DNA of 64,000 nucleotides from the NCBI GenBank assembly GCA_023411795.1, contig JAEYOK010000045.1, positions 62,001 to 126,000 on the forward strand, read 5' to 3'. The first letter of the stretch is position 1. Every line of letters starts with the position of its first letter. Positions 15,920 to 25,012 of the stretch are shown one piece after another. The stretch is from Bacillota bacterium. Lineage in GTDB: Bacteria; Bacillota; Clostridia; DSM-8532. Position numbers and translations under genes: made by a program. The notes below the pieces were generated by a model. That model saw only the letters and a program-made list of their open reading frames with translations, was not told where the DNA came from and did not search any database.

Positions 15920-17692
15920 TCACTTATCTACTATCGGCTGGCTATAATATGCTCTCCACTCTTCATAGTCTTTTATTTTCTTTAAATTTCTTTCAAAAAC
16001 ATAAAAAACATCTTTATCGGCGAAATTAGCCGCCCAAACGCAGGCTCCGCCTAAATTGTATTTATGTATCAATGAAGTTTTTGTGTTGACAGAGTTTTGA
16101 TCTTCTATCCACATATGGTAGGTCTTTCCGTCCTTCTCATATGTAGTCTGATACTGGCCCGAGGTGTCATTCCAGACAACAGATGCCTCATTTTCATCAA
16201 CCCGCTCCCAAGCAGTGTCTACATTAAGGGCTACCGAAGATACCTCAGAGCCCGAATCGCTTCCATCAACCGTCCATAACCTTGTGTATAGTGGAATACC
16301 AAGCAACAGCTTATTAGCAGGAACCTCCTGGAGCGTTTTTTGGAGATTCTCCTCAACCCAAATCAGCTCAGCAGTTGATCCTGCTTTTGGACTGGTACTC
16401 CAGTGTTGATCATATGTCATAAGGCATATATAGTCCACACTTTGTGCCAATGCCTTTCTGTCAAAACATTTCGACCAGGTATCACTGCCGTCAGGTACCG
16501 ATACGTCAACAGAAACAAACAATCCCTGCTCCTTTGCCAACGGGTAAAACTCCCTGACAAACTGAGTATAAGCGTCCTTATCCGTTTTATACATGTTTTC
16601 AAAATCTATATTAATACCATCAAGCTTATATAATGCGGCATAGGCAAGTATACTTCTTATTATCTCCTGTCTTGTATCTGAGTTATTAAGTATTATACTG
16701 GTGCCTTCAATATCGCTAAAGGCATTGGAAAACAAGGCCCAGACCTGCCAGCCGTTTTGATGGGCATACTCTACATATTCCGGGGTAGCTCTGTTTTTTA
16801 TAGTTCCCGCTCTATCCACTATTTCAAACCATGTTGGAGAAATGACATCTATACCGGGTGTAGCATCACTCGAAAGCTTGATATTACTTTTGGAATAAGT
16901 CATATCCCAAACCAGATTGATTTTTCCCTCGGTCAGAACGGGAGGAGGCGTCTCCTCTTCATCATCAATGGAATATTGAGTACCCGATATATTTACCTCA
17001 TCCTTTTTCACATAACCCAAGATTCCGTCATTAGCCCTTACCAGATACCATTCTTCTGTTTCATCAAAGACTATGAGGCTTGTTTCCAGGGTCTGATAAA
17101 TGTCAAGACCTTTCTCCCCATGACCTATGTATTTCTTAACAATCGGTTGGTGAATACTGGGGCCTTTCCGCACGAAGGTTTTAGCATCAAGTGGCCATGC
17201 TGTTCTGTATACTTTATTGTTGAAATCAATAATAACGACATGATTGCTCTGAACATAGGAAATGCTTATCCCGTAAAAATCCCGAAGAAAATCTATAGGA
17301 AGATAAAGGGTTCCGTTTTTTTCTACCACCGGAAATTTAAGCTCCATCGGATTTTCATTAATAAGAGCATCAAGGCTTCCGGTCTTCATTCGGATAACCC
17401 TGTCCCTTGTTGTTACGGTTACCTTTAAAAGGGCCTCGTCATACCAGATATACTGATCAATATGTGCTTTAATGGTTTCAAAAGGAAGATAGACCTGACC
17501 GTTGTCCAGATATGGCGAATACGAATCCAGAATTAGATTCCCACCTATAACAAGTCGTGTCCCCGGAACATCAAAAGGTTCAGCCATTTTTTTGTTAGGT
17601 GTAATCCTAACTATATAAACTGCCAGAATTCCCGCCACGATTAATGTCAACACTAATGCCCCCGCAATTGTGCTTAGTCTCCTGTTTTTCAT
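15920..17692 (-). CDS. GH18 glycosidase with stalk and SH3 domains
   Basis: A 590-residue secreted or anchored enzyme. A hydrophobic N-terminal segment (residues 8-30) is followed by a copper-amine-oxidase-N-like stalk domain (VIGGNLILDSYSPYLDNGQ), a linker with an SH3-like module (WYLVRANDGILGYVKKDEV), and a C-terminal glycoside hydrolase 18 barrel. The catalytic motif DGINIDFEN places the acid Glu near residue 368. Proteins of this layout act on chitin-like or spore-cortex/cell-wall glycans; in a spore former a spore role is plausible. The start has GGGGGTTGC upstream. Confidence 0.85.
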   Translation of the reverse strand: MKNRRLSTIAGALVLTLIVAGILAVYIVRITPNKKMAEPFDVPGTRLVIGGNLILDSYSPYLDNGQVYLPFETIKAHIDQYIWYDEALLKVTVTTRDRVIRMKTGSLDALINENPMELKFPVVEKNGTLYLPIDFLRDFYGISISYVQSNHVVIIDFNNKVYRTAWPLDAKTFVRKGPSIHQPIVKKYIGHGEKGLDIYQTLETSLIVFDETEEWYLVRANDGILGYVKKDEVNISGTQYSIDDEEETPPPVLTEGKINLVWDMTYSKSNIKLSSDATPGIDVISPTWFEIVDRAGTIKNRATPEYVEYAHQNGWQVWALFSNAFSDIEGTSIILNNSDTRQEIIRSILAYAALYKLDGINIDFENMYKTDKDAYTQFVREFYPLAKEQGLFVSVDVSVPDGSDTWSKCFDRKALAQSVDYICLMTYDQHWSTSPKAGSTAELIWVEENLQKTLQEVPANKLLLGIPLYTRLWTVDGSDSGSEVSSVALNVDTAWERVDENEASVVWNDTSGQYQTTYEKDGKTYHMWIEDQNSVNTKTSLIHKYNLGGACVWAANFADKDVFYVFERNLKKIKDYEEWRAYYSQPIVDK

Positions 17693-17729
17693 GCAACCCC
17701 CAGCAATAATTTCTTAGTTCTTTTCATTA

Positions 17730-17787
17730 AAGGGACGGCGCCCTATTAATAATTATAACATAAGCCAAGGCGAAGCTTATTGGCTTT
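17730..17787. repeat. degenerate REP-like core and small hairpin
   Basis: AAAGGGACGGCGCCCT at about 17729-17744 resembles the REP core but has lost its arms. Nearby AAGCCAA and TTGGCTT form a small hairpin. No gene is present in the 195 bases between the flanking genes. Confidence 0.45.
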
Positions 17788-17828
17788 CGTAACTATTATA
17801 TGGTCAACTAATTGAAAAATGATGCCAA

Positions 17829-17860
17829 AATAGCTTCACATCGTTTAATATGTGAAGCTA
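17829..17860 (-). terminator. terminator of the small membrane protein gene
   Basis: AGCTTCACA pairs with TGTGAAGCT around a 10-base loop and is followed on the minus strand by ATTTTGG. Confidence 0.65.
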
Positions 17861-17887
17861 CTTAAACCGGATTATTTGATTTCTTTT

Positions 17888-18388
17888 CTAATCCTTAAAA
17901 ATCTTTCTTGGTATGAAAGTCCTAAAATTAACAATCATTTGGGGCAGGGGCTCAAACAGTATAACGGTTTGCTTTCCTTCAGTTCTCATTGAGATAAACC
18001 AAACTTCGGCAGTTTTTGAATGAGAAGAGTAGTCCTTTACATTTTTACACTGTTGAATCTCCCTGGTATATTGGCTGGAGTTTACCTTTGCCACTACCTC
18101 AAAATCTTTGCAGTTTGCGCTAAACATACGTTTTCTCTTGCGTTGATTAATTATCATGTCAATATCAAAATCACCGTTGGTAACAGCATATTCATACTCG
18201 ACATTAAGCTTCGACAAAAGTATATATGCTAAATATAAAAGACCAATTATGATGATAGTCGCTAAACTCGGTAAAAAATATAATGCTAAAAAGCTTACTG
18301 CAATTGTCCCTATAATAATAAGTAACATAAGAAGGACATCCACAGGACCTTTGCGTTTTCTTACTATCTTCTCAATAAACATATCCAT
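17888..18388 (-). CDS. conserved membrane protein, function unknown
   Basis: A 166-residue protein. After a basic start (MDMFIEKIVRKRKG) come two hydrophobic helices (about residues 16-65), then a soluble cytoplasmic half beginning EYEYAVTNGDFDIDMIINQRKRKR that looks like a small beta-rich domain. It resembles a family of uncharacterised clostridial proteins. ATG 18388 follows GAGGGGG; an upstream ATG is in frame but has no ribosome site. Confidence 0.7.
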   Translation of the reverse strand: MDMFIEKIVRKRKGPVDVLLMLLIIIGTIAVSFLALYFLPSLATIIIIGLLYLAYILLSKLNVEYEYAVTNGDFDIDMIINQRKRKRMFSANCKDFEVVAKVNSSQYTREIQQCKNVKDYSSHSKTAEVWFISMRTEGKQTVILFEPLPQMIVNFRTFIPRKIFKD

Positions 18389-18455
18389 AATATGTTCCCC
18401 CTCTTCATATGTAGATTTTAGCATATTCAGCTTTATGATGGCAACTTAAATGATA

Positions 18456-19247
18456 TCATAGCCTCTTATATAACACATTAGTTATTTTGTCCGAAGAGCT
18501 AAATGTTTCAATAGCCTTTATAATATCCTGCTCTGTAAACTGACCTATTATTTCAAAATCACTGTTTAAAACGTAGATAAAGTGGAACCGGTCATAATCA
18601 AGCTTTTGCATTACGTCTCCTATAGTCATTTCCTCTAATACAACGATAGTTCCCGCAGGATATACTCCTTTTCTAATGATTCTCTGTTTCCTGTCTAATA
18701 GATTTTCTAGTTTCATAATACTGACAGCCTCCTCTAAAAGTCTAGCTCCTGGTAGTATTGCCGCGGCAATAAGCAAGCTTGGATTTTTAAATAGAACAAT
18801 CTGTAAAATTCCTATTATGATCAGACATACTTTCAAAACAATGGTAACCCTTTTGGTTAGCTTAAAAGTCTTATTGCTGCCAATTAATTTATATGAAAAA
18901 ATTATTAAAATCTGCCCGCCATCCAGGGGATAAATCGGTAAAAGGTTAAATATCCCAATTGCGATATTTGCCTCAAACATATTGTTCAAAAAACCCTCTG
19001 TATTTATAAGACATAATGCTAAAAGAAGGTTCCCGAAAGGACCGGCAAAATATATAATCGTCTGTTTTTTAAAGCTTCGAGTACTTTTTAGCCTGGCTCT
19101 GATACCGACAAGAGTGGGCCTAAAAGAATAAAGGGCCACGCCGAAAATGTGGGCAGCCAGCATATGAAACCCCTCATGAACGATAATCGCAACAAAACAG
19201 GCCAAAATGATGTTAATCAGGGTGAACCTCCGAAAAACCGCGAGCAC
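18456..19247 (-). CDS. spoIVFB: SpoIVFB-like intramembrane metalloprotease
   Basis: Up to 263 residues. A site-2-protease-type zinc metalloprotease that in Bacillus cleaves pro-sigma-K in the mother cell. The zinc motif HEGFH (residues 24-28) lies in the first helix, and the second ligand motif is YPLDGGQ. A C-terminal region after the membrane part (GTIVVLEEMTIGDVMQKLD) has a CBS-like character. It is coupled to the preceding SpoIVFA-like gene. The start is unclear: GTG 19247 has no ribosome site, while GGAGG within the end of the upstream gene points to a non-ATG start (CTG or ATT) at about 19215-19220. Confidence 0.85.
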   Translation of the reverse strand: MLAVFRRFTLINIILACFVAIIVHEGFHMLAAHIFGVALYSFRPTLVGIRARLKSTRSFKKQTIIYFAGPFGNLLLALCLINTEGFLNNMFEANIAIGIFNLLPIYPLDGGQILIIFSYKLIGSNKTFKLTKRVTIVLKVCLIIIGILQIVLFKNPSLLIAAAILPGARLLEEAVSIMKLENLLDRKQRIIRKGVYPAGTIVVLEEMTIGDVMQKLDYDRFHFIYVLNSDFEIIGQFTEQDIIKAIETFSSSDKITNVLYKRL

Positions 19248-19837
19248 TCTGCAATTATGTTTTCTACCCCGGTTATTATGTTGCTTACTTCTATATGATT
19301 CTCCACAACATGCTTCCTGACAAAGGATAACTCATCAACCATATCTACATTTTGCTGCATTAATACAACTATTCCAAGCATGACAAAGCAGGCAAGTGCT
19401 TGTTTTATTATTTTTATGGCAAGTAATGTGGTATGATTGTCCTCAACAGGTGCACGATTAGCCTGCGGAGAATATCCATGGGAGCTTGATGGGTATCTAC
19501 GGTACGTATTATTGTCTTTCCTGTAATCGTTCTTTATTTGGGGGCTAAATAACTTGAAAGGTAAGCTTGTGCTCTTTTCTTCTGTCTTCTGGCCATAGCC
19601 TAAAAAGCCTTCATCAGATCTGTACTTTTCCCTCAGAATACTTAACTCTTCAATATCGGCCATGGCACTTTTTTCTTTTCTTGTCCGCGTTTCTGTCTCG
19701 GAAAAATTTTTGGTCAAAGAAGTATCTTCATTATCTGAATCATATTCAGCGGCAGAATTATCATCCGGAATAACTCTCCGTCTTTGAATATAGCTTTTAT
19801 ACCTATCCTGGTTTTCAACTTCTGGATTTTCAATCAT
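19217..19837 (-). CDS. SpoIVFA-like single-pass protein lacking the M23 domain
   Basis: A 206-residue protein. A long polar, charged N-terminus (about 125 residues, rich in Arg/Ser/Asp) is followed by one membrane helix (QALACFVMLGIVVLMQQNV) and about 50 exported residues. Its position directly ahead of and overlapping spoIVFB matches SpoIVFA, the partner that holds SpoIVFB inactive, but the extracytoplasmic LytM/M23 domain of Bacillus SpoIVFA is absent. Identification rests on context and topology. The start has GGGGA upstream. Confidence 0.6.
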   Translation of the reverse strand: MIENPEVENQDRYKSYIQRRRVIPDDNSAAEYDSDNEDTSLTKNFSETETRTRKEKSAMADIEELSILREKYRSDEGFLGYGQKTEEKSTSLPFKLFSPQIKNDYRKDNNTYRRYPSSSHGYSPQANRAPVEDNHTTLLAIKIIKQALACFVMLGIVVLMQQNVDMVDELSFVRKHVVENHIEVSNIITGVENIIAECSRFFGGSP

Positions 19838-19898
19838 TTAAATGCATCCCCGTATTTTAATCTGTTTAATAATATGAGAGATGCATAAAACAATATGA

Positions 19899-19926
19899 AC
19901 CATTTTTCCAGGGAAAAATGGTTCAT
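19899..19926 (-). terminator. terminator of the min-mgsA operon
   Basis: GAACCATTTTTCC pairs perfectly with GGAAAAATGGTTC around a 2-base loop; on the minus strand it is followed by ATATTGTTTTATG. It lies between mgsA and the SpoIVFA-like gene. Confidence 0.7.
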
Positions 19927-19972
19927 GCTTAAAACATTATTTCTATTATCGTTGAGATGATACTTGCCATAG

Positions 19973-20359
19973 TTATTTGAGGAGATCACGCCATGCAAAA
20001 TCGCCTCGCTGCAGACCATTTATCAGCACCTCTGCCGTGGCAAGATTTGTGGCAATCGGAATATTATTCCTATCACATAAAGACAATAATTCAATTAATC
20101 CACTCTCGCTTATTTCATCGGCATCGGCGAAATAAATGACCAAATCCATTTCGTTATAAGCAATTCGAGCGATAATCTGCTGTTCCCCGAGCTTTCCATA
20201 CGCAAGGGAAAATACTTCCAGATCGGTAGCTTCCGATACAATTGCTCCGGTACGACCTGTAGCATAAAGTTTGTGCTTCGAAAGAACATACTTATATGCA
20301 ATGCAGAATGCTTCCATTAGCTCCTTTTTCTTATCATGAGCAATCAGAGCAATATTCAT
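19973..20359 (-). CDS. mgsA: methylglyoxal synthase-like protein with altered active site
   Basis: 128 residues, clearly of the methylglyoxal synthase family: MNIALIAHDKKKELM at the start, the phosphate-binding ATGRTG, and NNIPIATNLATAEVLI. However, the highly conserved GPLGGDQQ segment, which supplies the catalytic Asp, reads GKLGEQQ here (one residue missing and Asp to Glu). The later PHEPD segment with the conserved His is replaced by ISESG. Activity on dihydroxyacetone phosphate is therefore doubtful. It follows minE, a common clostridial arrangement. ATG 20359 has GGGAGG upstream. Confidence 0.85.
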   Translation of the reverse strand: MNIALIAHDKKKELMEAFCIAYKYVLSKHKLYATGRTGAIVSEATDLEVFSLAYGKLGEQQIIARIAYNEMDLVIYFADADEISESGLIELLSLCDRNNIPIATNLATAEVLINGLQRGDFAWRDLLK

Positions 20360-20395
20360 TGATAACCTCCCGCTTTCAATCAATCCCTAGAATGG

Positions 20396-20680
20396 CTATC
20401 TGCCGGCATTTTTCATGCCCTTGATAGGAATATTGGCAACAAGTGCCGGTACAATTCTTTCTCCGTCATCACTGTTTGTTTTGGTTAGCTGAATATCAAG
20501 AGTATCTTCATCTATTTCCATGTAATTCTGAATTACTTTTATAATCTCGCTTTTCACCATCTCAAGAAACTGGGGCGATACATTGGACCTGTCATGAATT
20601 AAGACCAATTTTAGGCGTTCTTTAGCGACATCCTTGGATGTATCTTTTTTCTTTGATAAAAGTTTGAATAAATCAATCAT
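20396..20680 (-). CDS. minE: cell division topological specificity factor MinE
   Basis: 94 residues. MinE stimulates the MinD ATPase and drives MinCD away from midcell. The family core is visible: RLKLVLIHDRSNVSPQFLE followed by MVKSEIIKVIQNYMEID and a C-terminal beta dimerisation part. ATG 20680 is chosen because GGGAGGG is well spaced for it; a TTG six bases upstream is too close. Third gene of minCDE. Confidence 0.92.
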   Translation of the reverse strand: MIDLFKLLSKKKDTSKDVAKERLKLVLIHDRSNVSPQFLEMVKSEIIKVIQNYMEIDEDTLDIQLTKTNSDDGERIVPALVANIPIKGMKNAGR

Positions 20681-20694
20681 GTCCAATACCCTCC

Positions 20695-21495
20695 CTATGC
20701 CGGCTTAAAGCCAAACAGCTTTTTCATCTTTGCCAGAATACCGTCAGAAACATTGAGATCCAGAAAAGGAACTTCTTGTCCGATGATGCGTTTGGTTATA
20801 TTACGATAGGCTTGTCCGGCCAATGATTTACTGTCATTTACAGCAGGTTCACCCCTGTTAGTTGATATTATTATATTCTCATCATCTGGTACAACACCTA
20901 TAAGCCCGATGGCCAATATATCTATAATATCCTCAATGGACATCATATCTCCGCGCTTAACCATGTCCGGACGAACACGATTGACTATAAGCTGTGGATT
21001 TTTTATCTCATTAGCTTCCAGAAGACCTATAATTCTATCGGCATCTCTGACAGCCGAAACTTCCGGAGTAGTTACAACCAAAGCTCTGTCGGCACCTGCT
21101 ATGGCATTTTTGAAACCTTGCTCAATACCGGCAGGACAATCTACAATTATATAATCAAATTCTTTTTTTAACTCCTCACACAATGTTACCATTTGATGCG
21201 GTGCAACTGAGTTTTTATCCCGGGTTTGAGGAGCAGGCAATAAATAGAGTCCTTCATATCGCTTGTCCTTGATAAGAGCTTGTTTTAATCTGCATGCACC
21301 TTCAATAACATCTACAAGGTCGTAAACAATTCTATTTTCAAGTCCCATAACTACGTCGAGGTTTCTAAGGCCGATGTCTGTATCTATAAGTACAACTTTT
21401 TTGCCCTGTAGGGCTATTCCCGTTCCGAGATTAGCTGTTGTCGTAGTTTTACCCACGCCACCCTTACCGGATGTTATAACTATAACCTCACCCAT
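20695..21495 (-). CDS. minD: septum site-determining ATPase MinD
   Basis: A 266-residue ParA-like ATPase. It has the deviant Walker A GKGGVGKTTTTAN near the N-terminus, switch region VDCPAGIEQGF, and the C-terminal amphipathic helix GILAKMKKLFGF that binds the membrane. With MinC it blocks FtsZ assembly at the poles. It lies between minC and minE. Confidence 0.96.
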   Translation of the reverse strand: MGEVIVITSGKGGVGKTTTTANLGTGIALQGKKVVLIDTDIGLRNLDVVMGLENRIVYDLVDVIEGACRLKQALIKDKRYEGLYLLPAPQTRDKNSVAPHQMVTLCEELKKEFDYIIVDCPAGIEQGFKNAIAGADRALVVTTPEVSAVRDADRIIGLLEANEIKNPQLIVNRVRPDMVKRGDMMSIEDIIDILAIGLIGVVPDDENIIISTNRGEPAVNDSKSLAGQAYRNITKRIIGQEVPFLDLNVSDGILAKMKKLFGFKPA

Positions 21496-21585
21496 ATGTA
21501 ATTATCCTCCGCTTACTGTATCTTAATGCTAATATATCTTTTTTTGGACTAAAAGTCAACGAACCGATAGTACTACGCCATTTCC

Positions 21586-22254
21586 CTAAAACTGTTCGAC
21601 TTCAATCACTCCGTCAGAAATTTTTGCCAGTTCAGGGCGGATAGCACACTCTCCGCCTTCCTCGGGCATGCGAGCAATGACTTCTGCAATACGAATCTGG
21701 GTTGGTTTTAGATTAAGAGCGTAGATAAAGGCTTCCCTATTTCCGTTAGATCCGGCATGAACCATTCCTCTAAGAGCCCCCAAAACAACTACATTACCGG
21801 TTGCCACTATTTCACCACCCGGGTTTACGTCTCCCAAGACTATAACGCTTCCGTCAAATTCAATCCGGGTACCGCTCCTTATTGTGTTCCTTACAAACTT
21901 ACATTGACCTTCATCACCGCCCGAAAAAAACAACTTGCGAGAGGGCACCTGTGTTTTTTGAGGAATTTTAGCTATAAATGTGTTGAGTCTTGTCCCATCA
22001 TCTTTTGACAGGCTTTCTATAATAGCTCCGCTATTTTTATCCAAAACATTCTTTAAGATTTCCTCTTCTTTGGGTGTTAAGGATATTCCTCTATAAGAAA
22101 CCTTTATAGTAGCACCTTTAAAAAATCTGGCGGCACTTTGGACTTTTTCCTCAATTTCAGATTTTGCTTTTTTAAAATCATAATCCTCAGGAATAACAAT
22201 GACTAAACCTTCGTTATTACCTTTAAAAACAATGCCTTTCGTTTCCTGCTCCAT
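21586..22254 (-). CDS. minC: septum site-determining protein MinC
   Basis: About 222 residues. The N-terminal FtsZ-inhibiting domain (GIVFKGNNEGLVIVIPED) is followed by the C-terminal beta-helix that binds MinD (GTRIEFDGSVIVLGDVNPGGEI, GNVVVLGALRG). The start is placed at ATG 22254; the longer frame to 22365 overlaps the PBP2 stop and has no homologous N-terminus. Ribosome site AAAGGA is somewhat distant. Follows the penicillin-binding protein gene. Confidence 0.92.
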   Translation of the reverse strand: MEQETKGIVFKGNNEGLVIVIPEDYDFKKAKSEIEEKVQSAARFFKGATIKVSYRGISLTPKEEEILKNVLDKNSGAIIESLSKDDGTRLNTFIAKIPQKTQVPSRKLFFSGGDEGQCKFVRNTIRSGTRIEFDGSVIVLGDVNPGGEIVATGNVVVLGALRGMVHAGSNGNREAFIYALNLKPTQIRIAEVIARMPEEGGECAIRPELAKISDGVIEVEQF

Positions 22255-22358
22255 CAGACTAATTTCATCCTTTCTGGGGTATTGTGTATTTATAATCACA
22301 AAATATTCAAGAAAACTGATGTTCTTAGGAGAACTGAGAACTCTGTTCTCAGTTCTTT

Positions 22359-24473
22359 CTACCAATTAATCTCAATTGTTTCCTCACTTGTATCGCTTGA
22401 CTTAGATCCGCTTTCCTCGTTCAGCCTAAAATATTCCATCATAATATCGGCGGCAATAGGAGCCGTCTCACGTCCCCATACACCATGTTCAACCACTACA
22501 GCTATTGCTATTTGAGGATCATCATAAGGTGCATAGCATACAAAAAGTCCATTCGAAGATGATGTTGCTTCACGGCCTGTCTCGGATGTTCCTGTTTTTC
22601 CGGCTACATCAAACGGAAAATCCTTAAATATTTCTGCCGCAGTACCATCCTCAGAATTAGCAACGGCTATCATACCCTTTTTAACACCTTCAATGTTCTG
22701 TTTACTAATTGGCAGCTGTTGGTACTCACCCGAAGGCTCGTATGATATCTTTCCATTTTGGTCAACAGCCATCTTTATAAGGTGGGGCGTGAACTTTTTC
22801 CCTTCATTGGCAATTGTACTAACATAATTTGCAAGCTGTATAGGTGTAAACGCGTTATAAAGCTGACCGATTGATGCCATTGCGGTATTTGCGGGATACC
22901 AGTCCGGATCATCGGCAACAAACTGCTTTTTATACTCTTTTGACGCAAGAGAGCCTATTTGTTCACCAATTTCTATTCCTGTCTTTCTACCAAATCCAAA
23001 AATCTTTGCCCACTTAACAATATTATCGATACCTGTCTGGACCCCGACTTTGTAAAAATACATATTGCTGGAGGTTTCCAAGGCTTTTTCAAGGTTAATA
23101 TATTTTTGATCACCCTCCGGGTTTGTAAAAATCATATTACCTATTTCTTCTTTATATGGTGCGTGTATCTTTGTGCTTGGAGTTATTATACCGCTTTCAA
23201 GGGCTGCAATAGCAACAAGTGGCTTATAGGTAGACCCCGGAGCATATTTACCAGAGGTTGCCCGATTTACCACCGGCGAATCGGGATTATTCCATAGCGC
23301 GTTTATTGCCGCTGCATTGTTTTCTAAGAATACTTTTGGGTCAAAATCCGGGTAGCTGGCCATTGCCAATACTTCGCCGGTATTAACATCCATAACTACT
23401 ACTGCTCCGGCATTTGCATCCCCGAAATTTTTCTTATTCTCAATTTTGCGTATGCGCTCAATATTCCTCTTGAGGGATTCGACAGCGACTCTTTGAAGAT
23501 CAAGATCAATTGTAAGATAAAGGTCCTGCCCCGGTACTGCAGCTCTTTCCAAATAGGATGTGGTTGTTTTTCCGTTTTCATCAACCTCCCGTAAGGTCTC
23601 GCCTCTTACACCCCTTAAAATAGACTCGGCAGCGCTCTCTATACCCATCTTGCCGACAATGTCACTGGCTATATATGGAACACTACCCTCAACATCTTTA
23701 AGCTCTTTGTTTAGGCTTTCCAGTTCTACTGCGTCTATGTTTCCCACATAGCCTAAAACATGGGATATTATCTGGGCATTTTCATAGTATTCACGATAAG
23801 GTTTTATAAAGGTAGTAACACCTCTGAGCTCAGAACTTTTTTCCTCAAGAATACTCATAGTCTCAACTGAGATATCATCAGCCAATGTTAAAGGATTGCT
23901 TATCTGAGGTTGATTAATCAATATTTCATACCGAAGTTGCATTATCTTTATGGCTTCTTCTTTTGTATAAGCCATATCAATCTCAAAGGTTTTTTCACGC
24001 ATATAGTCGAAGGCTTGTTCGGCTGTGATAATAAATTTTGCGTCTTCTTTGTTAAGGACTATAGTATTTATGAAATCCTCCGGTTTTTCAGTTTTAAAAA
24101 GCAGCGGATCCATAGACATATAGTTGTTTAGCTTGCTTTTAATTGATTTACCGTCCTTTTCCAATATGGTTATAAGCTCAAGGAGTAATTTATTTTTATC
24201 ACTATTGGACATTTTTATATCTACATATTGGGCGCAATAACCCATGCGACTTCCAGCAATGGGAACTCCTTTTCTGTCATATATATCTCCCCTCTTAGGG
24301 TAAATCACACCTTTGGCAGAAAGTCGGTACACTGATTCTTCCTTATATTTTTGGCCATTAACTATCTGAATCTTGGCAAGATTATATATGATAGCAACTG
24401 CGGCTATAATAATAAAAACAGCAAGAATTATATACCTGTCTAAACCTTCATGCTTCTTTTCATTTTTACTCAT
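22359..24473 (-). CDS. mrdA: penicillin-binding protein 2 (elongasome transpeptidase)
   Basis: A 704-residue class B PBP. It has a short cytoplasmic start, one membrane helix (residues 13-35), a long dimerisation/pedestal domain with SAKGVIYPKRGDIYDRKG, and a C-terminal transpeptidase. The active-site motifs are STYK near residue 416, SSN in LETSSNMYF, and KTGT near residue 624. With MreBCD it builds the side wall. Its start overlaps the mreD stop by 4 bases. No rodA is in the cluster. Confidence 0.95.
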   Translation of the reverse strand: MSKNEKKHEGLDRYIILAVFIIIAAVAIIYNLAKIQIVNGQKYKEESVYRLSAKGVIYPKRGDIYDRKGVPIAGSRMGYCAQYVDIKMSNSDKNKLLLELITILEKDGKSIKSKLNNYMSMDPLLFKTEKPEDFINTIVLNKEDAKFIITAEQAFDYMREKTFEIDMAYTKEEAIKIMQLRYEILINQPQISNPLTLADDISVETMSILEEKSSELRGVTTFIKPYREYYENAQIISHVLGYVGNIDAVELESLNKELKDVEGSVPYIASDIVGKMGIESAAESILRGVRGETLREVDENGKTTTSYLERAAVPGQDLYLTIDLDLQRVAVESLKRNIERIRKIENKKNFGDANAGAVVVMDVNTGEVLAMASYPDFDPKVFLENNAAAINALWNNPDSPVVNRATSGKYAPGSTYKPLVAIAALESGIITPSTKIHAPYKEEIGNMIFTNPEGDQKYINLEKALETSSNMYFYKVGVQTGIDNIVKWAKIFGFGRKTGIEIGEQIGSLASKEYKKQFVADDPDWYPANTAMASIGQLYNAFTPIQLANYVSTIANEGKKFTPHLIKMAVDQNGKISYEPSGEYQQLPISKQNIEGVKKGMIAVANSEDGTAAEIFKDFPFDVAGKTGTSETGREATSSSNGLFVCYAPYDDPQIAIAVVVEHGVWGRETAPIAADIMMEYFRLNEESGSKSSDTSEETIEINW

Positions 24474-24991
24474 GCAGCCAGTCTGTTCCTCCTTCTATCG
24501 ATTCTATCAAGAAGATTGTATACCCCCGTGACCGGTTTAAATAGGGGTAAAATAAGGATGCAATTATAGACTGCCTCAGGAATAATAATAGTCCAAAAAG
24601 TAAAAGGCATATGCTCATAACCCTTGAACAAAAATACAATAAGGTAAAACAAAAATTCTATAATAACCGATGACCCAAAGGAAAAAGTCAGTAAAACTAA
24701 CAGCTTATCTCTATATAGCTTTTCATTAAGTAAGGATATAGGTATTGAAACCAGAAAAAACAACAAAGCATACCATCCCAGAGTCTTACCCATTAGAATA
24801 TCCATGGTAAGGCCAAGAAGTATTGCCATTGTTGCGCTTTCAACAGGGCTTCTCAATAAAGACACTATGACCATCAAAACAATCATTAGATTAGGTCTGA
24901 CGTTTAATATCTCAATATGTTCAAACAGCGAGCTTTGAAAGAAGGCTGCTGTCCACACCAATATTCCTGCCGCAATAACTCTGTATTTCAT
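24470..24991 (-). CDS. mreD: rod shape-determining protein MreD
   Basis: A 173-residue, five-helix membrane protein between mreC and the PBP2 gene. It carries the family features RPNLMIVLMVIVSLLRSP and a hydrophobic profile typical of MreD. It overlaps the downstream PBP2 start. Part of the elongasome. Confidence 0.92.
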   Translation of the reverse strand: MKYRVIAAGILVWTAAFFQSSLFEHIEILNVRPNLMIVLMVIVSLLRSPVESATMAILLGLTMDILMGKTLGWYALLFFLVSIPISLLNEKLYRDKLLVLLTFSFGSSVIIEFLFYLIVFLFKGYEHMPFTFWTIIIPEAVYNCILILPLFKPVTGVYNLLDRIDRRRNRLAA

Positions 24992-25012
24992 GACGAGTTA
25001 ACAGATGCCCCC

